Below are positions 25,201 to 32,820 of a DNA stretch of 64,000 nucleotides, piece by piece (within the stretch, counting starts at the first letter, position 1; every line of letters starts with the position of its first letter). A model generated the notes under the pieces. It was not told where the DNA came from and ran no database searches. It worked only from the letters and a program-made list of their open reading frames with translations. The position numbers and the translations under genes are program-made. The stretch is from contig MKVL01000012.1 in assembly GCA_001899205.1 (NCBI GenBank), positions 1 through 64,000 on the forward strand, in the 5' to 3' direction. Source of the stretch: Mesorhizobium sp. 65-26 (lineage in GTDB: Bacteria; Pseudomonadota; Alphaproteobacteria; Rhizobiales; Rhizobiaceae).

Positions 25201-28054
25201 GGCGACCGGAGCCTTGCCAGAGCTCGCCGAGTATGCGCGGGAATTCTCCGAGCGGGTGCTAGACCCAAGCTATTGGATATCGGAGCAACGTTCATCCGAA
25301 CTCGTCGGATTTGTCGACACTCCAGCCGAGAAGTTGAGGACATGGATTCAGCTTTCGGGCCAACTTGATGAGGGACAGCGCCAAGCGCTCATTGAAGTGG
25401 TACGCTGGTATGTCCGCTTCGTCGGCGAAGAGGCTGTAGCGCTAGGCTCTTTGGACGCGGGAGCTTCGAGCGATACTTTGCTTGAGCGCGCTCTCGATGT
25501 CGGCGGTGTGATCGAACAATCGCCTGATCCAGCTGCTTGCGCCCAAGGGCTTGAGCTTTCATACGGCGCCATCGAGGCCCCATCCCATACAGCAGCCCGC
25601 GCCCCTGCTGCGGAGGCTATTGGTGCGAAATTGGTGCCGCTAGCAGAGCGGGCGGACTGGGTCTCACTTGCCCAGGCGGCGCGAACGCTCCGTCTTGATA
25701 CTGGCGATGAAGACTCGCGCAGGATGGCCGATATAGCTGAGTTCGCGGACACGCTTGTTGCGCTTACGCAAGAACGGCTCGAAGGTGCGCGAGACGGTTT
25801 GGTAACTTCGGCAAAAGTGCTTGGAGCTAGCGGTTATCTCATAAATCGCGCGTTGCCTATTTCTCGTCTCCTCGCCATTGCATTCGATCTGTTTTCCGCC
25901 GCGATTGCGCTTTCAAGCAAATCGTCGGGTAAACCGCCCGTGCTCCACTCAGACGGATCTTGGACCCCGCTTCTAGATAAGCGAATGGGCTTGGCGCAGA
26001 TACTGGCCGGCAACAATCTTGCCGCCCGAACGCTCGAACAGCTTTGCTCGGGCACGATTGGCCGTGAGGTTATAAACCGGCTTTGGGATGCCCCGACAGC
26101 CACAGCCGAACCTGGACCGATCCGTGCTGCACTGTTGAGCTTTCTTCACGAGCGCGGTCTGAACGAACATTTGTTGTTCCTGGCAGCGCGCCATGAGCCC
26201 GCCATTCGCTCCCGTCTGGAACAGCTCCTAAACCTTCGTGCGATCGTCTCCCAGCGGCCCGATTTAGTTTCGGTCTCGGAAGCCGTCGCAAACCAAGTGG
26301 CAAAGGCCGCTCAAGGTGTCCCCTTTCGCACTTTCGTTGCGAGTCTGCCGACGGCAGCACAGGCGATAGATGCGGATCTTGTTGTCAGCGTTGACAATGA
26401 CATAGTTCTTCGTATTGACAAACGCCGCCGGACAGAGCTTTCAGTCGCGATTTCGATCGAACCTCGTGGGCTTGTCCCTGAATCGATGGAAGCCATCCTC
26501 TTCCCAAACGACGACGTTTCCTTCGACGACGGCAGCCGCCGCAGACGCCTCTCGGAGCAGCCCGTCTACTTCGCCGGTCAATGGACGATGGACGTCAGAT
26601 TTGGCGAAAGCTGGCATGACGCTACCAGTCAGCGCGACGACAATTTCAGGATTCGCGTTAATGCGCGCGTGTTAGCAGGCGAACTGATAAGCCGCGACGT
26701 CGTGTGCCAGCTCGCGCGAGTCGAGTTACGGGCAGGCGATACAAAGCGGATCGATGATGAGACACTGCTCGATGCCTTTCCGGGCGTCGAGAATACTCCA
26801 GCCGCCGGCGACTCCTTCATCGGTCGGCACGACGAGCTTGAGCGCTTGCATGGCGCGCTGGTCGGCGCGCGCCGCCCTAGCCCTGTGCTGTTGACCGGTA
26901 TGCGCCGCATCGGAAAAACGTCTCTGCTGTATGCATTCCATGGACGTCACCGCCAACCCAGGCGTGATGCGCCGATCACTGTTTACTTTTCGCTTGCCGA
27001 GCGTCGAGCGGCAATGATGGATTCCAGCCAACAAGTAAGCGCGGTTTTCTACTCCGCAATCGCGCAAGCGCTTGGGAAGCGTAACTTTAGCTCAACGGAC
27101 CTGAACGGTGAGTTAGGTGAAAAGCTGCGCCAACGCCTAGGATCTGAACGGGATGCAGTGCGCAACGCGATCTTGGACCTGCGTGACTCGGAGAGCCTTG
27201 CGGATTCGCTCACTATCTTGAGTGAGCGTCTCTTGGACTGGGCGGGAGGGGCCACCCGCGTAATCTATCTTGTCGATGAGGCAGAGACACTTGTCCTCCC
27301 CTATCGCGGTGGCGAGGCAAAGCGGCTGGAACTGGAACAACTTCTCCAAGGTCTGAGGGAGATCTCTCAGACCTCTACCAAGGTTGGCCTCTTGTTGTCA
27401 GGTAGTAACCACATTGCGGAGTTTGCCCGGTCATACAAAAATGCATTCTTTGGCAGCTCGTTGCAAATTGACCTCGCGGGGCTGACGAACCCGGAGACGG
27501 CGCGAAAACTGGTGTCCCCTGATAAACTCGCTCCCTATGTTGCTTTCGCCGGTGAACCTGTTCGATACGCCATCGACATGTGTGCTGGGATGCCTCAGTT
27601 TTTGTGGCAGTTGGGTGCTGCAACGACCGCGATCGTGCGTTCTGGACCAGTAACGAAGGCTGACGTCCGGCAGGGAGTTTCTGCCCTAGTGGGCGGTCGG
27701 AGCATCGACTTACCTTTCAAAGCCTACGAAGTGCTAGAGCCAATCGAGCATATGTTGGGCCTTCAGGGGCAACGCGAGCAGGACCTGCTCTGGCTATTGC
27801 TCTGGCGTGTCGCCAATTCGAGTTCTCTCGTCGTTGATGAGGCCCAGCAAAGCTACATCATCGACCAGTCTCTTCTTGAGCTAGATGAGTTGGAGGCTTG
27901 GAAGTCACGCCTGCTTTCATTGGTTGATTTAGATATATTGGAGATGCCTCGTTCCTCAATGTACAGGTTCCGGGTCCCGATTTTCGCGGAAGGGTTTCGC
28001 GCACCCCGGCAACAGCATGCCTACCACCTCCGGCACCAACGGGCCGGCACATGA
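22235..28054 (+). CDS. giant STAND-like P-loop NTPase (1939 aa), candidate defence sensor
   Basis: About 1350 N-terminal residues are mostly helical, without recognisable enzyme motifs. A beta-rich segment (about 1390-1520) precedes an AAA/STAND-type NTPase: FIGRHDELERL, Walker A G1555-MRRIGK1561-T, Walker B RVIYLVD1681-E and a sensor strand VGLLLSGSN. A winged-helix-like C-terminus closes the protein (LDELEAWKSRLLSLVDLDIL, YRFRVPIF). STAND NTPases commonly sense phage components and switch on an effector. The GTG start follows AGAGG. Its stop overlaps the next gene (ATGA), so the two are translated together. No family name is assigned. Confidence 0.85.
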   Translation: MVSIGGEQVGLTSLLQCWPFDPSGPLPELLADRRLIGDAFFVHLPAYRKWPASAVRRGLKQAAKQLDIPFDRSNTDFDQRERDDALSYQFASRRVGRDALPDVEVYVDDIRGNRRQRGQWVHRIGRKLSEILWLRYLADSQFSDLVSWATSAGIARPDLGDSDAFFLTATSLDDALRVAAPPVSLESQELARVIILFAALLPLDEAVSLVETASKHGITQLEPLVSRSIETARDGVDQARTAVQNLVSAPVIIPATSSPVLAPVPELLISTSPLPDSSTVAKDLMLSASAAFDAAVAAELEIDSGVSVMQLLELNEVDYFARTKAIEKAREARARQQVVASKCRSFVRSTLLGAMKVSGLEPPQWIDDIDRADSKSLALMVPSADAIASFSKPVADQSVRPLWVELASASTDLPTLLDAFSKLPSLRSHVKAMQSREGEFIAAVRAFVESHGNGTTDVAGWLRRASSAEIKTLLDNVDPSQWPVAAALLIRLGLDSGAEFAADFERRLAAIGNSRVRRDLLHLVDPTSVLFDEHPALQRIIVAERLRDILNFGPLVVITDPSLRLTDETLVGAPLATLTNLLIHHLDLIGNGTELRRLAAPDWASSANNNNIGTELAAYATTTSASSGFYLQLREAIRERHFVPLVKHGQVDAKAAEALSTSFDVEDAIELAVSDVRRENARTARIEPRHRARIQRYVRQGRELLDSFLQSTTPQAKSRRRVFGVQLASALAQLSKESSVAGSQVWLEYEVRSMLVGPATLFELPTLRGDPTPVSESRWTASETAWAQQSMELSEFYLQGDVPTVDVAASAIRHWALGRNPSPLELTEDLIARGQIAAARAYAEEAAIPVSERQQLSDRVANAASEALAPLRQRLATLELEHGAALVRSVSTASAVQDSLERWELREAAEQMDFLEMEVSELIDVGRRDALDAPVAAERATLLRRLLKAGVEGPDERWSLADLRGRWNAELLNRAAERAHLKPIEKMLEATGALPELAEYAREFSERVLDPSYWISEQRSSELVGFVDTPAEKLRTWIQLSGQLDEGQRQALIEVVRWYVRFVGEEAVALGSLDAGASSDTLLERALDVGGVIEQSPDPAACAQGLELSYGAIEAPSHTAARAPAAEAIGAKLVPLAERADWVSLAQAARTLRLDTGDEDSRRMADIAEFADTLVALTQERLEGARDGLVTSAKVLGASGYLINRALPISRLLAIAFDLFSAAIALSSKSSGKPPVLHSDGSWTPLLDKRMGLAQILAGNNLAARTLEQLCSGTIGREVINRLWDAPTATAEPGPIRAALLSFLHERGLNEHLLFLAARHEPAIRSRLEQLLNLRAIVSQRPDLVSVSEAVANQVAKAAQGVPFRTFVASLPTAAQAIDADLVVSVDNDIVLRIDKRRRTELSVAISIEPRGLVPESMEAILFPNDDVSFDDGSRRRRLSEQPVYFAGQWTMDVRFGESWHDATSQRDDNFRIRVNARVLAGELISRDVVCQLARVELRAGDTKRIDDETLLDAFPGVENTPAAGDSFIGRHDELERLHGALVGARRPSPVLLTGMRRIGKTSLLYAFHGRHRQPRRDAPITVYFSLAERRAAMMDSSQQVSAVFYSAIAQALGKRNFSSTDLNGELGEKLRQRLGSERDAVRNAILDLRDSESLADSLTILSERLLDWAGGATRVIYLVDEAETLVLPYRGGEAKRLELEQLLQGLREISQTSTKVGLLLSGSNHIAEFARSYKNAFFGSSLQIDLAGLTNPETARKLVSPDKLAPYVAFAGEPVRYAIDMCAGMPQFLWQLGAATTAIVRSGPVTKADVRQGVSALVGGRSIDLPFKAYEVLEPIEHMLGLQGQREQDLLWLLLWRVANSSSLVVDEAQQSYIIDQSLLELDELEAWKSRLLSLVDLDILEMPRSSMYRFRVPIFAEGFRAPRQQHAYHLRHQRAGT

Positions 28055-29931
28055 GGACTGACCATACATGGTTCCAGCGGAGGTTTGGCACCACTTGGAA
28101 AGCACAGCCGGGCCGATCGTGCTTGCTCATCGTGCCTCCGGGTTGCGACACACTACGAATCGCCAACGAGGTCGTTACTTGGTCTCGAGCAAACGACCCC
28201 ATTGCCGCAGCATATGAGAACCGTCGGGCTGTCGTCGTTCGGCTAACCACTGATGCGGTGACATCGAGTTCCCACTTCGTGGAACGTGTTGGGCGCGAGC
28301 TTGGCCGCTCTATCATATCCGTGTCACAAGTGTCCAAGGAGAGGTACGCCGCCGACTGGCTCGAGAATCTCATTGGGGCGGCACAGCACGATGGCAACCA
28401 TCCGATCCTTGTGATTGATCGGTTTCATGCGTTCGCAAGCATTGCCGACGATCACCTGCTTTCGGTCCTGTCGACCATGCGCCAGCTGGAACATGACGGT
28501 CAGCTGTCCACGATCGCGATTTCTCCCATGAACTACCAGTCCATCAGGACCGAGCTATCACTGCGCGGCAAATTCCCGTTCGTGAACTCGGCCTATGGTG
28601 ACAACCACGACCAAATGGTCTTGCCGCCGCTGAGCCGTGCAGAATTTGTTGCATCCGCTGTGTTGGCAGGGCTGGACAGCGCCCAAGCTCAAAAGCTTTT
28701 TGCCTTGGCTGGAGGCCCAGATTGTGTGCATTCCGCAATCATTGCCGCCGCGGCTACGGACATGGAGGATGTGGTTGGTCGTTCGGCCAGATCACTTGGC
28801 GATAGCATGGAACGTTTCTTCGACCTCGCTGTTGGTCCGCGGCTGGCTGACGGCGACGATCTTCGACTCCGTGTCGCCACCGGACGATTGCAACCCGCAC
28901 AGCTTGCTTACCTCCGGCACCTCGATCTCGCGGACTTCCTCCTGAAGCAAGACAAGGCGGGTCGTACAGTGCTTGCGAGCCCTGTGCTCGGACGGCTCTT
29001 GCTCACCGGCAGGCAGGGTCCCTGGATCGCCTTCGCAAGAGTCTTGGAGGCGCTGAGTAACGACAGGTACGCAGATGCGGCTCGTCAGGCCCAGCTCCTA
29101 GAGCAAAGCTCCCCGCACCTCGAGGCCTTCACGAGCTTGGTCACTTTGCTTGCTGCGATCCACGACAACGATACGGGAGGTCTGTTAGAGATAGACTGGC
29201 GAACGGTGCAGCGCGTTGGCCGTAAGTTGCTCGACGGAAACTTACCCATCGAAGCACATAGAGCTTGGGTCGACCAGCTTGTCCGCTGGAGCGATCGCGT
29301 TGGAAATGCCTTGGAACCGTCCCAGGGCCGTGGCTCTCGCCTCGATGTACTTGCCCGACAAGCCGGCGATCCGGATGTTCGCATGCTCCTCCAATATTCT
29401 ATCCGGGCATTTCTTGGAAGAGTAAGAAAATCTGGCTCCCCAGCCGAGCAGATTCGCTCGGCTGGGAGCGTTCCTGAGGCTATTCTACAGTCATTATGTG
29501 CCTACCTAGGCCTAGATCCGCTCGATGCACCTAACGAATTGCCCGACCTTAACTACCAGCGGTTCTTCAACAACGTGGGCGACTATCGCCGACCTACGCC
29601 CGGCAGCCGACTCGACTTGACGCACTTGCTTGTCATCGTGCCTGCGCTGCTCGCATCGCGGTGTAGCGATTTCAGTGATGAGATACAGCTCTGCAATGCT
29701 CAGTTCGTCAGGCCGCTTCACCAGCGTCTGACCCTTCAGATCCGCAATGCCACTGCGCATACTTACGCCGACATGGACGAAGCAGACGCTACATTTTTCT
29801 TCAAAATCTGCGACAACTTCTTGGCCGATGCCGCTGCTATTTGGGGGCGGGATGGAACCGGCACCCCGTGCCCGGAGCCTGATCAGGGAGCGTTAGCGGA
29901 CTTGCTGCACGGCTTCATCGTCACCGCTTAA
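28051..29931 (+). CDS. degenerate NTPase with C-terminal HEPN-type R-x4-H motif, candidate effector
   Basis: A 626-aa protein. The N-terminal region resembles a P-loop NTPase whose Walker A is lost (LLIVPPGCDTLRI instead of G-x4-GKT), while a Walker B-like strand (HPILVIDRFHAF) and a sensor-like strand (STIAIS) remain. The helical C-terminus carries R565-NATA-H570 in QIRNATAHTY, the usual active-site motif of HEPN RNases. It follows the giant NTPase with a four-base overlap. The likely arrangement is an NTPase sensor that releases an RNase toxin (inference). Family assignment beyond the motif is uncertain. Confidence 0.75.
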   Translation: MRTDHTWFQRRFGTTWKAQPGRSCLLIVPPGCDTLRIANEVVTWSRANDPIAAAYENRRAVVVRLTTDAVTSSSHFVERVGRELGRSIISVSQVSKERYAADWLENLIGAAQHDGNHPILVIDRFHAFASIADDHLLSVLSTMRQLEHDGQLSTIAISPMNYQSIRTELSLRGKFPFVNSAYGDNHDQMVLPPLSRAEFVASAVLAGLDSAQAQKLFALAGGPDCVHSAIIAAAATDMEDVVGRSARSLGDSMERFFDLAVGPRLADGDDLRLRVATGRLQPAQLAYLRHLDLADFLLKQDKAGRTVLASPVLGRLLLTGRQGPWIAFARVLEALSNDRYADAARQAQLLEQSSPHLEAFTSLVTLLAAIHDNDTGGLLEIDWRTVQRVGRKLLDGNLPIEAHRAWVDQLVRWSDRVGNALEPSQGRGSRLDVLARQAGDPDVRMLLQYSIRAFLGRVRKSGSPAEQIRSAGSVPEAILQSLCAYLGLDPLDAPNELPDLNYQRFFNNVGDYRRPTPGSRLDLTHLLVIVPALLASRCSDFSDEIQLCNAQFVRPLHQRLTLQIRNATAHTYADMDEADATFFFKICDNFLADAAAIWGRDGTGTPCPEPDQGALADLLHGFIVTA

Positions 29932-30015
29932 GGGGCTAGCCAACCGAGGTGGGCAGAAACAGGCGTTCGACCAATTCTTTACCAATCTGCCAAGCTAACC
30001 GGCTTCTCTCGGTAA

Positions 30016-30465
30016 TTACGCAGCCAGCCTAGTGGTCCCCATGCCCCAGCTTCGCACAGCCCACCGGCCCTCTGCGTCCTTTTCCTCTACCGTGAAATGA
30101 AAATCCTTCAATCGATGTGCCTCAAGGCGTGGCAACATGTCCGAAAACTGCTCTCTGCTGACGTAGAGGGAGAGGTTCAGCGATGGCAGCTCAGCAGTCT
30201 CAAAAAGAACACCCGCATCGGGGTGTTCCGTCTTCATAGGAATGGGGGCCATGATCATGACGGTTCCAGGCCATCTGAATGCTTTGTTCGGCATGATGAG
30301 CGAGGCTGCCAGTATGACATAGGTGAACTCAACCGATTGGCGCGGCGGGCCTGGCTGCACGACCTGGCCAAAATTGACGTTGGCTGAGCCGACGATCTCT
30401 CCTCGCCATTCTCCGGCAACAATCGCCGGTAGTTGAAGGCGGCTGGACTTTCTCTGGGCTGTCAT
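30016..30465 (-). CDS. conserved hypothetical protein (island)
   Basis: A protein of about 149 aa with no recognised domain. It is beta-rich (FGQVVQPGPPRQSVEFTYVIL, LPSLNLSLYVS) with a short charged C-terminus (DFHFTVEEKDAEGRWAVRSWG); no signal peptide or membrane helix. The ATG at 30465 follows AAGGAAG; the frame is open to a GTG at 30564 without a ribosome site. It converges with the HEPN gene and is probably a separate unit. Confidence 0.6.
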   Translation of the reverse strand: MTAQRKSSRLQLPAIVAGEWRGEIVGSANVNFGQVVQPGPPRQSVEFTYVILAASLIMPNKAFRWPGTVMIMAPIPMKTEHPDAGVLFETAELPSLNLSLYVSREQFSDMLPRLEAHRLKDFHFTVEEKDAEGRWAVRSWGMGTTRLAA

Positions 30466-30705
30466 TCCGTCGGCTTCCTTCCAGAAAGGCTGGGCGATAC
30501 CAATATCCGCTTCCTCAAGCCCGTTGGTCGTCAGACCTTTGAGATAAAGCGGCGAGCCTGGCACAGACTATTGCATCCCTAATCAACTCTGGCATCTTTC
30601 GCGCCAACATCGTGGCAGATGCAGAAGCCACTCGGCGGCAGTTCTCAATAATTGCCCATATAACGCTACGCGGGGCGCATTCAGATCCCATACAGGAGCG
30701 AAAAC

Positions 30706-31152
30706 TTGAACGAACAACACGAAGCCCAGTCGGTCGATCTGGTCGAACTGACTGCCGATATTGTGTCTGCCTATGTCAGCAAGAATCCGCTGCCGGTCGC
30801 GGGGCTGCCTGACCTCATTGCTTCAGTCCACTCATCCCTGGCGGGCGTAGGTCAGCCATCTGCTGCCGAAGCGCCGAAGCAGGAGCCGGCCGTCAATCCT
30901 AAGCGCTCGGTGTTCCCCGACTACATCATCTGCCTGGAGGACGGAAAGAAGTTCAAATCGCTGAAGCGCCATCTCGGCGTGCATTATGGGCTGACGCCAG
31001 ACGAGTATCGGGCCAAGTGGGGGCTAAAGTCTGATTATCCAATGGTGGCGCCGAACTACGCGGCCCAACGATCGGCCCTCGCCAAGTCCAGCGGGCTTGG
31101 CCGCAAGACCGTCGTCGCGCCTGCAAAGAAGTCAGGTCGTCGGAAGGCTTGA
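30706..31152 (+). CDS. MucR/Ros-family transcriptional regulator with altered zinc-finger ligands
   Basis: A 148-aa protein of the prokaryotic zinc-finger family. The DNA-binding core reads YIICLEDGKKFKSLKRHL then GVHYGLTPDEYRAKWGL, SDYPMVAPNYAAQRS. The second zinc-ligand Cys of the usual C-x2-C is replaced by Asp (CLED); the two His are kept. Ros homologues in Mesorhizobium with such Cys-Asp or zinc-less fingers are known. TTG start with CAGGAG upstream. It probably silences A+T-richer DNA or controls island genes. No gene is seen in 30466-30705 or 31153-31330. Confidence 0.9.
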   Translation: MNEQHEAQSVDLVELTADIVSAYVSKNPLPVAGLPDLIASVHSSLAGVGQPSAAEAPKQEPAVNPKRSVFPDYIICLEDGKKFKSLKRHLGVHYGLTPDEYRAKWGLKSDYPMVAPNYAAQRSALAKSSGLGRKTVVAPAKKSGRRKA

Positions 31153-31330
31153 TTTCGTTCAGCGGTGAGCAAGCTAGTCTGGCCGAAGGCAGGGAGCTGT
31201 TCAGGGATTACGCATGTCGCGCCAGCGTTTAATATGACGCGCAAAGTCGCCGCTCGCGCGCTACAGCGCCGTTCAATTGGCACGCTCGCGAGCGGCTCGC
31301 GACAGGTCTTCTTATGAAAACTGGCTAGGG

Positions 31331-31543
31331 TTAGTCACTCGGCTTGACCAACTCCAAGTGGCTTACACCTAGCGCTTGGGCAAGTTCGTAAAGAGTGATC
31401 ACCGTGGGGTTACGCCGACCGCGTTCGAGGCTGCTCAGATACTGCTGACTGAATCCAGAGCGTGCTTCTACGTCCTCCTGCGTCAGGCCTTTCTCCCGCC
31501 GAATACGCGCAAAGTTTTTTCCAACCAGCTGACGCATGTCCAT
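31331..31543 (-). CDS. XRE-family HTH transcriptional regulator
   Basis: A 70-aa protein that is nearly all Cro/CI-type helix-turn-helix: FARIRREKGLTQEDVEARSG, FSQQYLSSLERGRRNPTV, TLYELAQALGV. It is divergent from the 200-aa gene at 31638 across a 94-bp intergenic region with a good promoter, so it most likely represses that promoter and its own. Confidence 0.9.
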   Translation of the reverse strand: MDMRQLVGKNFARIRREKGLTQEDVEARSGFSQQYLSSLERGRRNPTVITLYELAQALGVSHLELVKPSD

Positions 31544-31561
31544 GCGCCGGACAATCGAGGT

Positions 31562-31590
31562 TTACACACTTTAAGTTTATCAACTATAAT
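31562..31590 (+). promoter_or_regulatory. sigma-70-like promoter for the 31638 gene
   Basis: TTACAC at 31562-31567, a 17-base spacer and a perfect TATAAT at 31585-31590. It lies in the XRE/31638 divergent region in an A+T-rich stretch (TTTAAGTTTATCAAC) likely to hold the XRE operator. Confidence 0.6.
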
Positions 31591-31637
31591 ATGTATTCGC
31601 CGAGCAAGGGACTTGCCCCACGGAAGGAGACCATGCT

Positions 31638-32240
31638 GTGGCAACGAAAAAGCCGACCGTTCTCGCCGCAAGCCGCAACGAGACGGAATTGCAACCGGCA
31701 GCCCCACGCGATCCGGCACTTCTGCTGCTGAGCGATTGGCAAATGGCCCGGTACATCTCCATGCTGCTATGTCGCGTGCAGCAGCGCTTGGAGAGCCAAA
31801 TCATGGTCAATCCCGGAATTCAGGGATTGACCGCAGATTCCCCGACAGGAGTTCGAGGTCAAACAGCACGCACTCTCCGCGATCCTCAGGAATATGCGGT
31901 TGCGCGGGAGGCCGAGGTCTTTGCGATGACCGAAGCTCTTAAACTCCAGGACTCTGTCCCTGAAATCGCGGCAACGTCGCTCGAAGGAGTAATTGCCAAA
32001 TTGCAAATCATTGTCGGCGCAGATCGAGACATCGGTGATCCCACCGACTTTCCTTGGCCGCACATCGCCTCGGTGCTGCGGGACTTGGAGCAGATTGCGG
32101 GATACCTGCCCCCTTGCCGACCAAGCCGAGCAAAAACGCGGACCGACTTTGCCAGGCACTTGGCCTCAGCAGTTGAGCTAGTCGCTGCCCTGATCGATGA
32201 AGACGCGGCGGAGCAGCGTGGCGAGCCCTCCCGGGCTTGA
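31638..32240 (+). CDS. hypothetical protein (island right end)
   Basis: A 200-aa, mainly helical soluble protein with no recognised domain; helices around LSDWQMARYISMLLCRVQQR and HLASAVELVAALIDEDAA. The start is a GTG with AAGGAGA upstream and the promoter at 31562-31590. It is the last gene before attR. Divergent pairing with an XRE regulator recalls antirepressor or excision-control modules, but no homology is seen. Confidence 0.65.
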   Translation: MATKKPTVLAASRNETELQPAAPRDPALLLLSDWQMARYISMLLCRVQQRLESQIMVNPGIQGLTADSPTGVRGQTARTLRDPQEYAVAREAEVFAMTEALKLQDSVPEIAATSLEGVIAKLQIIVGADRDIGDPTDFPWPHIASVLRDLEQIAGYLPPCRPSRAKTRTDFARHLASAVELVAALIDEDAAEQRGEPSRA

Positions 32241-32449
32241 AGCTGCACAGGGGCGTGCAATTAGCATCTTATTGCTACAAGCCGTCTTATCCAGTCCGAT
32301 GCCGTCCACAGCGATAGGAGATCTCATTCTCCTAGGTCCGAGGCGGCCAAATCTTGCAATTGGACGTTCCGCAGCAACTGGACAAAGCGTCACTGATGAC
32401 TTTGGGCAGACTAGTACCGCGTTAAGGCGGTTCCCGACTCCTATGCATC

Positions 32450-32470
32450 GTGTTGACCAGGTGTTGACCA
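32450..32470 (+). repeat. tandem GTGTTGACCA repeat, putative integrase arm-type site (right)
   Basis: Identical over 21 bp to 6684-6704 and in the same orientation, 66 bp inside the right attachment repeat. Confidence 0.6.
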
Positions 32471-32483
32471 CGCAGAAATAGAA

Positions 32484-32505
32484 AGGGCCACCGAATGGTG
32501 GCCCT
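32484..32505 (-). terminator. island-borne hairpin terminator for tRNA-Gly
   Basis: A nine-base-pair stem AGGGCCACC/GGTGGCCCT with a GAAT loop. On the minus strand it is followed by TTCTATTTCT, a moderate U-tract. It lies 30 bp past the tRNA 3' end and replaces the terminator displaced to 6465-6493. Confidence 0.55.
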
Positions 32506-32535
32506 GATCTAAGTACTTAATTTCCCTGAGGAAAT

Positions 32536-32584
32536 TGGAGCGGGTGAGGCGATTCGAACGCCCGACCCCAACCTTGGCAAGGTT
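32536..32584 (-). repeat. attR: 49-bp direct repeat within tRNA-Gly
   Basis: Identical to 6522-6570 and forming the 3' part of the intact tRNA, from the encoded CCA through the anticodon stem. It marks the right end of the island. Confidence 0.93.
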
Positions 32585-32610
32585 GTGCTCTACCCCTGAG
32601 CTACACCCGC
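32536..32610 (-). tRNA. tRNA-Gly (GCC anticodon)
   Basis: Read on the minus strand: acceptor GCGGGTG pairing with CACCCGC, D-arm AGCTCAGGGGTAGAGC, anticodon arm with loop TTGCCAA (anticodon GCC at 32578-32576), T-arm GGTCGGG-CGTTCGAATCG and encoded CCA at 32538-32536. The cloverleaf is complete. The island uses its 3' end as integration site while restoring the full sequence. Confidence 0.95.
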
Positions 32611-32820
32611 TCAAGCGGCCTCGGCCGCAAGCCGGGCCTATATGGCTGAAGAGCGAGCCGATTGCAACAGGGAAAACGCAGGCTTTTTTCGCGACATTTT
32701 GGACCATGGCCAGGGCATCGTGCGCGCCATGGATGCACCCGCCCCCCGCAACGGTCTTGTCTCGACCGCGTCATTGGCCGTAAACGGCGTGTTCGGAACC
32801 CTTGCCCGGAAAGAGATGAG

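Larger units (their letters stand above)
6522..32584. mobile_element. 26-kb tRNA-Gly-inserted genomic island carrying a restriction/defence cargo
   Basis: The boundaries are the perfect 49-bp direct repeats. A P4-type integrase lies just inside the left end, and matching tandem repeats occur near both ends. The genes between appear less G+C-rich than the flanks and are almost all accessory: restriction-modification, GHKL ATPase, helicase-nuclease, PIN-like, HNH, IS110, large NTPase plus HEPN, MucR and XRE. No conjugation, relaxase or phage structural genes are visible, so it is an integrative but probably not self-transmissible island. Confidence 0.9.

Noticed and set aside
6522-32584. Prophage or self-transmissible ICE
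   Set aside because: No capsid, tail, terminase, relaxase, coupling protein or type IV secretion genes were found among the cargo.
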